64,000 bases of DNA from JAICNG01 sp035765135 (GCA_035765135.1 DASTYE010000010.1:37187-101186); one strand, 5' to 3'; numbered from the stretch's first letter, positions 8,773 through 17,871 are shown. Program-made: numbers and translations. The notes: generated by a model not told the origin, from the sequence alone.

Positions 8773-9887
8773 GTCGTGTGCGCCCCCTCATTTACTCCTC
8801 GCTCACCCTAGCCATCGCGACGGCCGCGCTGACCGGCTGTCGCGGCGAGAACGAAGCGAGTGCCGAAGAGAACACCACCCCGGTCGTCGATGTCGGGATC
8901 GAGAACATGGCGGTCGTCGAGCAGACGATGCTCCGCGTGGGCCCGCTGCTCTCGGGGTCGCTCGAGCCGGCTCGCGAGGCCGATGTGCGCGCCGAAGTGA
9001 GCGGTGCCGTCGTGCAATCGCTGGCCGACAACGGCCAGGTTGTGCAAAAGGGACAGCTGCTCGCGCGCATCGACGACACCGCCATTCGCGATCAATGGCT
9101 CTCGGCGCGCTCGTTGGTCACGTCCGCGCAGAATGCGGCGAACATCGCCCGTCGCGATGAAGAGCGCGCCCAACGGCTGTCGGAAGCGGGCGCGATCGCG
9201 GAGCGCGAGCTCGACGCGGCCCGACAGGCTCGTGTCGCGGCCGAGGCGAACCTCGATGACGCGCGCGCGCGTCTCTCGCTGGCGCAACGACAGGTCGACA
9301 ATACGCAAGTCCGCGCGCCGTTCGCCGGTCTCGTCAGCGAGCGCGCCGCCAGCGCGGGAGACGTCGTGCAGCCCGGTTCGGAGATGTTCACGATCGTCGA
9401 TCCGTCGAGCATGCGGCTCGAGGCGTCGGTGCCCGCGGAAGCGCTCTCCGCGCTTCGCGTTGGTGATCCCGTGGAATTCTCGGTGAACGCGTATCCGGAT
9501 CGCACCTTCACGGGGCGGGTGGAGCGCATCAATCCGACGGCGGACCCAACGACGCGGCAGGTCCGCATCCACGTCGGGATCCCGAATACCGGCGGACGCC
9601 TGGTGGCCGGCCTGTTCGCGGAAGGTCGTGTCGCCACCGATGCGAGGAACGCCGCCGTCGCCCCGCGCAACGCCATCGATGTGCGTGGAATTCGGCCGGT
9701 CGCCTTGCGAGTAAAGAACGGCAGGGCGGAGCGCGTCGAGGTGGAGCTCGGCCTCGAGGACGAGGCGACCGAGCGCGTCGAGATTCGCAGCGGGCTCGCT
9801 GCCGGCGACACGGTCCTGGTCGGCGCGGCGTTAGGTGTCAGCCCCGGGTCGCAGGTGCGAATCCGAAAGGTCGACGACAAGTCGTAA
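8769..9887 (+). CDS. RND efflux periplasmic adaptor (membrane fusion protein)
   Basis: A 372-residue lipoprotein; the lipobox is LTGC with Cys about residue 23. After it come the barrel-sandwich half (VRAEVSGAVVQSLADNGQVVQKGQLLARID), a helical hairpin of about 70 residues (QWLSARSLVTSAQNAANIARRDEE), the second lipoyl half (VRAPFAGLVSERAASAGDVVQ) and a beta-barrel domain. It bridges the TolC-like and RND proteins across the periplasm. It is translationally coupled to tolC and 24 bp ahead of the RND gene. Confidence 0.93.
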   Translation: MSRVRPLIYSSLTLAIATAALTGCRGENEASAEENTTPVVDVGIENMAVVEQTMLRVGPLLSGSLEPAREADVRAEVSGAVVQSLADNGQVVQKGQLLARIDDTAIRDQWLSARSLVTSAQNAANIARRDEERAQRLSEAGAIAERELDAARQARVAAEANLDDARARLSLAQRQVDNTQVRAPFAGLVSERAASAGDVVQPGSEMFTIVDPSSMRLEASVPAEALSALRVGDPVEFSVNAYPDRTFTGRVERINPTADPTTRQVRIHVGIPNTGGRLVAGLFAEGRVATDARNAAVAPRNAIDVRGIRPVALRVKNGRAERVEVELGLEDEATERVEIRSGLAAGDTVLVGAALGVSPGSQVRIRKVDDKS

Positions 9888-9911
9888 GCGGCACCATCAT
9901 ACGGGCTTCCC

Positions 9912-12900
9912 ATGGTAATCTCTGATTTCGCGATCAAGCGACCGATCATCACCGTCGTCAGCATGCTGGCGCTGGCGCTCTTCGGCGTGTTCGCGCTCAT
10001 GCGGCTGCAGACAGACGAGTTCCCCGACGTCGCGCCTCCGGTCGTCACCGTGGGACTCATCTATCCGGGCGCGTCGCCGGACGGCGTAGAGCGCGAGGTG
10101 CTCGACCCGGTCGAGGAGGCGATCTCCGCGATCAGCGGTGTGAAGAAGGTGTGGGGAAAGGCCGAGGACGGATTCGGCACCGTCATGATCGAATTCGAGT
10201 TTGCGAAGCCGCTGTCGGAGGCGACGCAGGATGTTCGCGACGCCATCTCGGGCATCCGCGCCGATCTGCCGACGGAGCTGGAAGAGCCGATCATCCGGAA
10301 GTTCAACGACACCGATCTCCCGATCGTGTCGCTCGCGCTCTCATCCACATCGCTGACCCCCGCCGAGCTGACCCGTCTCGCCGATCCCGGCATCACGAGA
10401 CTCCTTCGCTCCATCCCCGGCGTCGCCGAGGTTCAGGTCTCGGGCAACGTGGAGCGCGAGCTCACGGTACAGATCAAGCCCGAGGCGCTTCAGTCCGCGG
10501 GCGTGGGCGTCTCGGATGTGGTGCAGGCGCTCGCGCTGCAGAATCTCGCGGCGCCGGTTGGTCGCGTGACCGGCGCGCTCGAGGAACGCTCGATCCGGCT
10601 CAAGGGGAGATTGGAATCGCCAGCCGAGTTCGCTCAGCTCGTGGTTGCCGAGCGCGACGGCCAGCTCATCCGGCTCGGCCAGGTGGCCGACGTCTTCGAC
10701 GGCGTCGAGGAGCAGCGCACGGCGGCAGTCTACAACGGACGGGAAGCGGTCGGCATCGACGTCAAGAAATCAAAAGGGTACAGCACGACGAGCGTCAGCG
10801 ACGAGATCCTCGAGCGTATCGACGGCTTGAGGGCAACGCTGCCGCCGGGGACCACGATCGACGCGGTGAAGAACAGCGGGAACGAAGTGCGTAACTCCGT
10901 GCGCAACGTGCAGGAGGCGCTGATCGAGGGAGCGCTCCTCACCGTGCTCGTCGTCTTCCTCTTCCTCAATTCGTGGCGTTCGACGGTCATCACGGGTGTG
11001 GCGCTGCCGATCTCCGTGCTGGCGTCGTTCATCGCGGTGTGGGCGTTCGGGTTCCGCCTCGAAACGATGTCGCTGCTCGGTCTGTCGCTGGCGATCGGTA
11101 TCCTGATCGACGATGCGATCGTGGTCCGCGAGAACATCGTCAGACACGTGGAGATGGGGAAAGACCACTACACCGCGGCACGCGAGGGAACGGACGAGAT
11201 CGGGCTCGCCGTCGCCGCGACGACGTTCTCGATTCTCGCGGTGTTCGTTCCGATCGCGTTCATGCCCGGCGTCGGCGGTCAGTGGTTCAAGCCGTTCGCG
11301 TTGACGATTGCCGCATCAGTGTTCGTTTCACTCTTCGTGTCGTTCTCGCTCGACCCGATGCTCTCCGCGTACTGGAAGGACCCGCACAAGGCGGAGCACG
11401 AGAAGGCGTGGATCACGAAGAAGCTCGACCGGTTCAACGCCTGGTTCAACCGCCGGTCGCAGGACTACAAGAAGGTCATCGCCTGGGCGCTCGATCATCG
11501 CCTGCCGATCGTCGTAATCGCCGTCGGGACGTTCCTCGGCTCGTTCACGCTTCCGGTGAAAGGGATGACCGGGCTGCTCGTCGTGTTCCTCTCGATCGCG
11601 ATCGCGTTGTTCGGGCTGTCGCGCCTCCGCCAGTGGTATCTGCGGATCGGTGTCATCGTCGCGGCGATCGCGGTGGCGATGATTCTGCTGCCGATCGTGC
11701 CCGCGAACGGGATCGTCGGCGTCGCCTTCTTTCCCGAGGACGACAACGCCGAGCTCAACATCAAGGTGGAGACGCCGCCGGGGTCGAACCTCGAGTACAC
11801 GCGACTCAAGGCGGAGGAGGCAGCCCGCATCGCGCGCGCACACCCCGAGGTTCGGTACACGTACACGACGCTCGGAGACAACACGTCGGGCGCAGTGGAC
11901 ATCGGCAACATCTACATCAAGATGATTCCGAAGGCGGACCGCGACGTCAGCGCGGAGGAGTTCGCGGCGGTGCTCCGCGAGGAAACGCAGCGTGTTACCG
12001 GTGCCACGCTCGCGGTGTTCGCCACCGATTGGGCGGGCGGACTGAAGCAGCTGCAGATCGAGGTGCGCGGCACCGACCCTGAAGCGGTGAACAGCGCGGC
12101 GGAGATGGTGCTGGCGGAGGTGAAGCAGGTCCCGAATGCCGTGGACATCAGCCTGTCGAGCAAGGGGCAGAAGCCGGAGCTCAACGTGGAGCTGCATCGC
12201 GGCGTCGCTGGATCGTTAGGTATCACGGCGGGACACGTGGCGCAGGCGCTGCGTCCCGCGTTCGCGGGAATCGACGCCGGCGACTGGGAGGACCCGAGCG
12301 GCGAGGTGCGCGACGTGGTCGTCCGTCTGGCGCCAGAGGCCCGTCGTCGCGCCGCCGACCTGCGGCAACTACCACTCGTGGTGGCAGGGCCGAGCGGTCT
12401 CCCGTCCACGGTGCCGCTGGGCCAGGTGGCGAACATTGAAGAGAGCGTCGGTCCGGCGGTGATCAATCACCTCGACCGCGACCTCGTCGTCAACGTCGAG
12501 GCGAACGTGTCGGGCCGCTCGACGGGCGAGGTGATCGCCGACATCACCGAGCGTGTCTCCCGGCTCACGCTGCCGCCGGGCGTACGTGTGACCCAGGGCG
12601 GCGACGCACAACAACAAGCCGAGGTCTTCGCCGACATCTTCTTCGCGCTCGGTGTCGCCTTGCTGCTGATGTACCTGATTCTCGTGATGCAGTTCGGATC
12701 CTTCCTCGATCCGTTGGCGATCATGTTGTCGCTCCCGCTCTCGCTCATCGGCGTGATGCTGGCGCTGGCGATCTCGGGTGGGACGATCAACATCATGAGC
12801 CTCATCGGCGTCATCCTGCTCGCGGGCATCGTCGCGAAGAATGCCATTCTGCTCATCGACTTCGCGAAGTGGGCGCGCGAGCGGCGCGGTCTGCCGTTGC

Positions 12901-13199
12901 GTGAGGCGCTGATCGAGGCGGGCGCGATTCGACTGCGTCCCATCCTCATGACGACGTTCGCGCTCATCGCCGGCATGATCCCGGTCGCGCTCGGCCGGGG
13001 TGAAGGCGCGCAATTCCGGGCACCGCTGGGGATGGCGGTGATCGGCGGCGTGATCACGTCGACGTTGCTCACGCTGATCGCCATTCCGACGTTCTACGAG
13101 ATTCTCGACGAGTGGCGGCACGCAATCGCGCGTGTCTTCGGCTTCACGCCGAAGCAGATGACGGCGGAAATGCCGATTCCGGAGCCATCGGGCGACTAG
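9912..13199 (+). CDS. RND-family inner-membrane efflux transporter (AcrB-like)
   Basis: A 1095-residue AcrB/MexB-type proton-driven drug pump subunit. The start MVISDFAIKRPIITVVSMLA is the conserved first helix; GLSLAIGILIDDAIVVREN carries the Asp pair of TM4 used in proton relay, and LAGIVAKNAILLIDF marks TM10. Two porter regions show the usual repeats. It is about 50 residues longer than AcrB because the region around TM7 (residues about 530-605) has three hydrophobic segments instead of one. It is the last gene of the tetR-tolC-adaptor-RND run, and a hairpin repeat follows. Confidence 0.95.
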   Translation: MVISDFAIKRPIITVVSMLALALFGVFALMRLQTDEFPDVAPPVVTVGLIYPGASPDGVEREVLDPVEEAISAISGVKKVWGKAEDGFGTVMIEFEFAKPLSEATQDVRDAISGIRADLPTELEEPIIRKFNDTDLPIVSLALSSTSLTPAELTRLADPGITRLLRSIPGVAEVQVSGNVERELTVQIKPEALQSAGVGVSDVVQALALQNLAAPVGRVTGALEERSIRLKGRLESPAEFAQLVVAERDGQLIRLGQVADVFDGVEEQRTAAVYNGREAVGIDVKKSKGYSTTSVSDEILERIDGLRATLPPGTTIDAVKNSGNEVRNSVRNVQEALIEGALLTVLVVFLFLNSWRSTVITGVALPISVLASFIAVWAFGFRLETMSLLGLSLAIGILIDDAIVVRENIVRHVEMGKDHYTAAREGTDEIGLAVAATTFSILAVFVPIAFMPGVGGQWFKPFALTIAASVFVSLFVSFSLDPMLSAYWKDPHKAEHEKAWITKKLDRFNAWFNRRSQDYKKVIAWALDHRLPIVVIAVGTFLGSFTLPVKGMTGLLVVFLSIAIALFGLSRLRQWYLRIGVIVAAIAVAMILLPIVPANGIVGVAFFPEDDNAELNIKVETPPGSNLEYTRLKAEEAARIARAHPEVRYTYTTLGDNTSGAVDIGNIYIKMIPKADRDVSAEEFAAVLREETQRVTGATLAVFATDWAGGLKQLQIEVRGTDPEAVNSAAEMVLAEVKQVPNAVDISLSSKGQKPELNVELHRGVAGSLGITAGHVAQALRPAFAGIDAGDWEDPSGEVRDVVVRLAPEARRRAADLRQLPLVVAGPSGLPSTVPLGQVANIEESVGPAVINHLDRDLVVNVEANVSGRSTGEVIADITERVSRLTLPPGVRVTQGGDAQQQAEVFADIFFALGVALLLMYLILVMQFGSFLDPLAIMLSLPLSLIGVMLALAISGGTINIMSLIGVILLAGIVAKNAILLIDFAKWARERRGLPLREALIEAGAIRLRPILMTTFALIAGMIPVALGRGEGAQFRAPLGMAVIGGVITSTLLTLIAIPTFYEILDEWRHAIARVFGFTPKQMTAEMPIPEPSGD

Positions 13200-13211
13200 A
13201 GCCTCTTCGCG

Positions 13212-13300
13212 CAATGAGGAACGAGGACGAAGGACCGAGGAATTTCGATTGAGTAGCTACCCAATCGAATTCCTCGGTCCTTCGTCCTCGTTCCTCATTG
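13212..13300. repeat. Long fold-back repeat (GAGGACGAAGGACC family, copy 1)
   Basis: A 40-bp left arm (13212-13251) and 39-bp right arm (13262-13300) are complementary except for one extra T, with a 10-bp loop. The core GAGGACGAAGGACCGAGGAA occurs again at 48113-48132. It lies between the convergent RND and serine-hydrolase genes; the last codon and stop of the latter (13295-13300) are part of the right arm. It can serve as a two-way terminator. Confidence 0.9.
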
Positions 13301-14929
13301 TTTGATGAATCGTAAGTCTCGCACGCGCCCGAGAAAGAGACTCATCTCCGTCACCTTGCCGCTTCCATCGCGGATGAACCGGACCACGTCGCCGGTCGGC
13401 GCCTCGAAGGCATCGCGGTATGCCGGACGCAGCTCGAAAGACAGGGCGGGGCGTTGGCGCAGAAACAGCTTTCCGTTTTCCACCACGATTCTGAACAACG
13501 TGGCCGCCTCGTCACTTCTGTACGTCCCGGCGTATGCGGCGAGCTCGTCGCCGGTCGGCACGTGGGCGGCGACCGGAAGGAAGGTGGTTGTGTCCCCTCC
13601 AGGCTGAATCAGCCGCATCGCGCGCGTGCGCCCGTCGGCGGTGAGCTCGAAGAGCAAGCGACTTCCATTCCGTCGCTGAAAGAGTGTCGGCGAGAGCGCG
13701 ATGGTCGCGTTGCCGCCGGCATCGATGAGTGTGTCCTTTCGCACCGAGATCCGCATGGGCTCCCCGGTGACCGAATCGCGATACAATCCGGCTCGGCCAA
13801 GCAACGCACTCTCGGGAACGGCGACTGCCTTCGGCGCATCGGCGATTTCCGGAGTCAACCCGAGAAAGATGTCGGAGACGCGATGCCCGAGGTCCACCGC
13901 CCGGGCGCCGGCGTGATTGCAGAGGATCGCGACGGTGAGGCCGTGCTCCGGGTAGCGGGTGAGGAACGCGCGATACCCCGCGGTGGCGCCGCTGTGGCTG
14001 ACCTGCGCGATTCCCCGATATCGGGAGATACCGAGTCCGGCGGCGTATTCGATCTCGCGTCCACTCGTCAGGCGGCCGGGGCGCACCTGTTCGCGCAGGA
14101 AGGCGGGCCCGCCGACCTGTCCCCGGTCGAAGTTGGCGCTCCATCGCAGGAGATCCTCGACCGTCGTGAGCAGGCCGCCGTTTCCGTGGACGTTCTCGAA
14201 GGGCATGTCGAGGCGAAAGCCGTTGCGCGTCGGCGAGTACGCGGTCGCCCGGCCTTTCACGACGCGTGTGTAGTCATCGCGCCAGGAGGTGCGCGTCATC
14301 CCGAGGGGCTCGAAGATCTCGGTGCGCGTGACGTCGGCGAAGGAGCGCCCGCTCACGCGCTCGACGATGATCGCGAGCAGGTTGTAGCCGGTGTTGCTGT
14401 AGAGATACTCGCTGCCGGGAGGGAAATTGAGTGAGCGCTGTCGCGCCACGATGTCGAGCACGTGGTCGTGCGTGTGGACACGAGAGCCGCGTGGCCAGCC
14501 TTCGACCGCGGCGACCGTCCCCCAGTCACGCAGGCCGCTCGTGTGGGTGATCATGTGCCGAAGCGTGAGGCGCGCCCCGTAGTCAGGGAGCTCCGGGATA
14601 TGCTTCCGCACCTGATCGTCGAGCGACAGCTTGCCCTGCTGAGCCAGCAGCAGGATCGCGGCGGCGGTGAACTGCTTCGCGACCGAGCCCGCCTCGATGA
14701 TCGATTCGGGCGTGAGCGGGACATCGTACTCGAGGTTCGCCATGCCGTAGGCTTTGGCGAGAACGGTGCGCCCGTGCCGTGAGATGCCGACCGCGCACCC
14801 GGGCGTGGCGGTGGTGAAGCGCGAGAAGACGCTGTCCACGCGCGCGACCGTATCCTGGCGCGACGACTGCGCGCCGGAGATCGATGCGCTGACGGCGAGT
14901 GCGACGGCGATGACAAGGAGTCTCATCAT
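13295..14929 (-). CDS. Exported serine hydrolase, beta-lactamase class C/esterase family
   Basis: A 544-residue protein with a signal peptide (MMRLLVIAVALAVSASISGA). The beta-lactamase fold (PF00144) shows the catalytic S82-V-A-K85 (AGSVAKQF) and YSNTGYN as the YxN motif. Proteins of this family are D-aminopeptidases, esterases or penicillin-binding-like enzymes, mostly not resistance enzymes. About 180 residues after the catalytic domain form extra beta-rich domains. It lies 3 bp after the upstream lipoprotein stop, so both are likely co-transcribed. Its stop codon lies inside the fold-back repeat at 13212-13300. Confidence 0.88.
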   Translation of the reverse strand: MMRLLVIAVALAVSASISGAQSSRQDTVARVDSVFSRFTTATPGCAVGISRHGRTVLAKAYGMANLEYDVPLTPESIIEAGSVAKQFTAAAILLLAQQGKLSLDDQVRKHIPELPDYGARLTLRHMITHTSGLRDWGTVAAVEGWPRGSRVHTHDHVLDIVARQRSLNFPPGSEYLYSNTGYNLLAIIVERVSGRSFADVTRTEIFEPLGMTRTSWRDDYTRVVKGRATAYSPTRNGFRLDMPFENVHGNGGLLTTVEDLLRWSANFDRGQVGGPAFLREQVRPGRLTSGREIEYAAGLGISRYRGIAQVSHSGATAGYRAFLTRYPEHGLTVAILCNHAGARAVDLGHRVSDIFLGLTPEIADAPKAVAVPESALLGRAGLYRDSVTGEPMRISVRKDTLIDAGGNATIALSPTLFQRRNGSRLLFELTADGRTRAMRLIQPGGDTTTFLPVAAHVPTGDELAAYAGTYRSDEAATLFRIVVENGKLFLRQRPALSFELRPAYRDAFEAPTGDVVRFIRDGSGKVTEMSLFLGRVRDLRFIKQ

Positions 14930-14932
14930 GGG

Positions 14933-16003
14933 CTACTCGATCGTGATTCTCGTGATGCGGCCCGACGGCCCGACCGCCCAACCCGCATGCCCTTTTCGAG
15001 CGAACCCGACGCTCCAGTAGGCGAGAGTGTCGAGCCGGCTCCAGGACGTCGCGTCGTCGCGGGACCAGTCCATTCCCCCTGGTCCAACGGCCACGAGCGC
15101 CGGAGTGCGCGGGACGTACGCCGCGCCGTAGATGGGGCCCGCCATCGCGGGTCGGCCACCGAGCGTCCACGTGTGTCCGCCGTCGGTGGTGATGGCGGTG
15201 CGATCGCCGCGCTCGTTAGGTCTTCCCAGCGCACCACCCATGGCCACTCCGTGCAGTGTGTCGCGAAAGGCCAGGCTCGCCGCTCCTGATGCCTCCCCCG
15301 CCGGAAGCGGGGTCAGATAGATACTCCAGCTTCGACCGTAGTCCGACGTATGGAGGACGCGCGACTCCGGCGCGGCGTTGCCGGTCGAGATCCAGGCGTG
15401 GCCTCCTGGCCCTGTGATGACGCAGGTGCCGCTCGCGGCGAACGCTCCCTCGCCGGTGCGCGCTCCCGGAACGGCGGTATCGGGCACCCGTGTCCAGGTG
15501 CGCCCGGCGTCGCTCGTCGTCAGGATCATGAAGTGACCGTCCACCGCGTCGCCAAAGGCCACGCCTCGCCGCGCGTCCCAGAAATCCAGGCAGTCGAAGA
15601 AGCCGCGCGGCTCCATGTTGCGAAATTGAAGCGTCCACGACTGTCCGCCGTTGGTCGTGTGATAGATGCGCGAGCGATCGCCGTCCCCCGCCGCGAGGAG
15701 CCACGCGGTTCGCTCATCGACGGCGTAGACGTCGCGGAACTGCAGCGAGTCCGCGTCGGGGACGATGGCCGCGCGCCAGCTCGCGCCTCCATCGGTCGTG
15801 ATCGCGTACGTCCCGCGATGCCCGCTCACCCAGGCGACGCGCGTGCTTGGCGCGCTCACCGCCTGCAAGAGGGCAGTCGTGCCGCTGCGCTGCGCGAAGA
15901 GCATCGGCGGCGTGCTAGGCGGCGCCTCGAGCTCGGGTGTACCAGAGCGAGCGCAGGCAACGAGGACGAACAGCGCGGCGACGCGGCGAGGAAGAGGGCT
16001 CAC
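14933..16003 (-). CDS. YCF48/BNR-repeat lipoprotein
   Basis: About 356 residues. Repeated ITTDGGASW, HTTNGGQSWT, TTSDAGRTWT, HTSDYGRSWS and ITTDGGHTWT motifs are Asp-box repeats typical of sialidase-like or photosystem-assembly (YCF48-like) beta-propellers; at least five blades are visible. The N-terminus RVAALFVLVACARSG carries a lipobox with LVAC. The GTG at 16003 has a GGAG 9-10 bases upstream and starts just before the lipoprotein signal; the frame stays open to 16099 without a better start. No enzymatic residue set can be claimed. It lies between amrS and the serine hydrolase, all in the same direction. Confidence 0.8.
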   Translation of the reverse strand: MSPLPRRVAALFVLVACARSGTPELEAPPSTPPMLFAQRSGTTALLQAVSAPSTRVAWVSGHRGTYAITTDGGASWRAAIVPDADSLQFRDVYAVDERTAWLLAAGDGDRSRIYHTTNGGQSWTLQFRNMEPRGFFDCLDFWDARRGVAFGDAVDGHFMILTTSDAGRTWTRVPDTAVPGARTGEGAFAASGTCVITGPGGHAWISTGNAAPESRVLHTSDYGRSWSIYLTPLPAGEASGAASLAFRDTLHGVAMGGALGRPNERGDRTAITTDGGHTWTLGGRPAMAGPIYGAAYVPRTPALVAVGPGGMDWSRDDATSWSRLDTLAYWSVGFARKGHAGWAVGPSGRITRITIE

Positions 16004-16111
16004 GATCGTTCTCCAGAGGCATGGAGCGGCGTCCGCCGTCGGGAAGACGCGGCTTCGCGAGCGCCTAAGTTCGCGCGGTCGCCCACACCCGTGCAACATG
16101 CCCTCGGTTTC

Positions 16112-17221
16112 CTAGCGCGCAGCCGCCTTCAGTCGAACCGGCTGGCGCCGAGCGCCCCACTGGCCCGGGCGGCCGGCGAAGACGCCGGCGCAGGCGGTAT
16201 GGCAGCGTTGGCATCTGCCGTCATCGGTGAGGTTCCACTCGAGCAGATCGTACCAGTCACGAACGATGAGTGGCGCCCCGCACGCGTGACATCGCGTCGT
16301 GCCTCCATCGGCATCATGGACATTCCCGGTGTACGCGTACCGCACGCCGTTTCGCATCGCGATCTGACGAGCGCGCGCGAGCGTTGCCGGAGGGGTGTGC
16401 GGCCGGTCGAGCATTCTCCAATCCGGGTGAAACGCCGTGAAGTGCATTGGGACGTCGGGCCCGAGCTGCTCGACGACCCACCGCGTCATGGCATCGAATT
16501 CGTCATCGCTGTCGTTGAGTCCCGGAATGACGAGGTTGGTGATCTCGACCCAGACGTTCGTCTCGCGCTTGAGATAGACCAGCGTGTCGAGCACCGGCTG
16601 AAGATGCCCGGCGCACACCTCGTGATAGAACGACTCGGTGAATCCCTTGAGGTCCACGTTCGCCGCGTCCATGTACTCATAGAACTCGGTGCGCGCTTCG
16701 GCGTTCTGGTATCCCGCGGTGACGGCGACGCTCTTGAGCCCACGAGAGCGGCACGCCCGCGCGACGTCGATCGCGTACTCGTGGAAGATCACGGGATCGT
16801 TGTACGTGAACGCCACGCTCCTGCATCCAAGCCGAATCGCCGTGTTCGCGATCGCGTCAGGCAAGGCAGCGTCCGCGAGCGTGTCGATCTCGCGCGACTT
16901 CGAGATGTCCCAGTTCTGGCAGAACTTGCAGGCGAGATTGCATCCGGCGGTGCCGAAGGAGAGCACCGGCGTGCCGGGCAGGAAGTGGTTCAGCGGCTTT
17001 TTCTCGATGGGGTCGACGCAGAAGCCGCTCGACCGTCCATAGGTCGTGAGGACGATCTCGCCTCCGTGACACGCGCGAACGAAGCACAGCCCCCGCTGTC
17101 CGTCACGCAGCTTGCACTCGCGCGGGCAGACGTCGCACTGGACACGTCCGTCCTCCAGGCGATGCCAATGCCTGGTGGGGACGACGAAGGTAGGATCGTC
17201 GACGATCGAGTCCGGCGGCAC
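16112..17221 (-). CDS. amrS: AmmeMemoRadiSam system radical SAM enzyme
   Basis: A 369-residue radical SAM protein. The cluster motif is CNLACKFC (Cys94, 98, 101), preceded by an N-terminal CPRECKLRDGQRGLC cysteine set typical of this family. The body has FTYNDPVIFHEYAID, DAANVDLKGFTE and EITNLVIPGLND. A C-terminal zinc ribbon (CHACG ... CQRCHTACAG) is present. The family is usually encoded beside MEMO and AMMECR1 proteins, and neither lies in this window. The exact reaction of this system is not established. It probably heads the minus-strand group with the YCF48-like and serine-hydrolase genes. Confidence 0.92.
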   Translation of the reverse strand: MPPDSIVDDPTFVVPTRHWHRLEDGRVQCDVCPRECKLRDGQRGLCFVRACHGGEIVLTTYGRSSGFCVDPIEKKPLNHFLPGTPVLSFGTAGCNLACKFCQNWDISKSREIDTLADAALPDAIANTAIRLGCRSVAFTYNDPVIFHEYAIDVARACRSRGLKSVAVTAGYQNAEARTEFYEYMDAANVDLKGFTESFYHEVCAGHLQPVLDTLVYLKRETNVWVEITNLVIPGLNDSDDEFDAMTRWVVEQLGPDVPMHFTAFHPDWRMLDRPHTPPATLARARQIAMRNGVRYAYTGNVHDADGGTTRCHACGAPLIVRDWYDLLEWNLTDDGRCQRCHTACAGVFAGRPGQWGARRQPVRLKAAAR

Positions 17222-17298
17222 TGCGACCTCTTCGGGCGTTTCCCGAAAGATGCGGCGCGGACCACAGTCTCACTACTGGCGGCCCGTTCCAGAGTCTT

Positions 17299-17871
17299 GC
17301 ATCCAGGTTCAAAGGAGTGAACGGATCCCGCGAATGCGGCGGATCACGCGGAGTGCACCTCGAACCGGAAAGATCGGTGTGGCGATATTTTGAATGTGGC
17401 GGCCGCTTGGCCCGAGCTACTGTGGCTCATGTCGAAGACCGAGCTGATTCAGGGTCCAATCACCCGTTCGGTAATTGGCGCCTTCTACGAGGTCTACAAC
17501 ACTCTCGGGTTCGGTTTCCTCGAGCACGTGTACGTCATGGCACTGGAGCGCGAATTACTCGGGCGCGGCCACCAGGTGGGTAGGGAAGTCAGCGTGCACG
17601 TGGCGTACAAAGGTCATATCCTCGGCGTTCAACGCATCGACATGATCGTTGACGAGAGGGTCGTCGTCGAAACCAAATCCACTCCCGAACTGCACGCTGG
17701 CGCGAAACGGCAAGTCCTCAATTACCTGCGCGCAACGAATCTGGAAGTTGGGCTTTTGCTGCATTTCGGATTAGAGCCGCGCTTCTACCGGCTGGTCTCC
17801 ACTAATCAGCGCGGAGTATCCGCCTGATTCGCCGCATTCGCGGAATCCGTTCACCCTTTGGACCTGGATGC
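17299..17871. mobile_element. Inverted-repeat-bounded element carrying a GxxExxY gene
   Basis: The left end (17299-17357) starts GCATCCAGGTTCAAAGGAGT and the right end (17814-17871), read in reverse complement, starts GCATCCAGGTCCAAAGGGTG. The two ends match at roughly 85-90% over about 57 bp, through GAACGGATNCCGCGAATGCG. The GxxExxY gene fills the interior and its TGA stop is inside the right repeat. The same termini bound a 198-bp non-coding element at 41968-42165. No clear target duplication is visible. No transposase is present, so movement would need help in trans. Confidence 0.7.
17429..17827 (+). CDS. GxxExxY family protein (PD-(D/E)XK-like)
   Basis: A 132-residue protein with the name-giving motif GFLEHVY and a later RIDMIVDERVVVETKS, which fits the Asp...Glu-X-Lys core of PD-(D/E)XK nuclease-like folds (PF13366). 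Conserved AGAKRQVLNYLRAT and GLLLHFG follow. Function of the family is not established. ATG 17429 (MSKTELIQGPITRSVIGAFY) matches the usual family start; the frame opens at 17390 without a good ribosome site. It is the only gene in an inverted-repeat-bounded element and its codon use looks slightly less GC-rich than its neighbours, consistent with acquisition. Confidence 0.88.
   Translation: MSKTELIQGPITRSVIGAFYEVYNTLGFGFLEHVYVMALERELLGRGHQVGREVSVHVAYKGHILGVQRIDMIVDERVVVETKSTPELHAGAKRQVLNYLRATNLEVGLLLHFGLEPRFYRLVSTNQRGVSA

Noticed and set aside
13295..14929. Serine hydrolase as an antibiotic-resistance beta-lactamase
   Set aside because: The family motif is shared by esterases and D-aminopeptidases, and the extra C-terminal domains are not typical of resistance enzymes.
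15350..17320. Open frame of 656 codons on the plus strand
   Set aside because: It covers the YCF48-like and amrS genes in antisense. Both have clear family motifs; the frame has none.
17299..17871. Target-site duplication at the GxxExxY element
   Set aside because: Flanks (CAGAGTCTT and CCGGAGTGG) share only a loose GAGT and do not form a convincing direct repeat.
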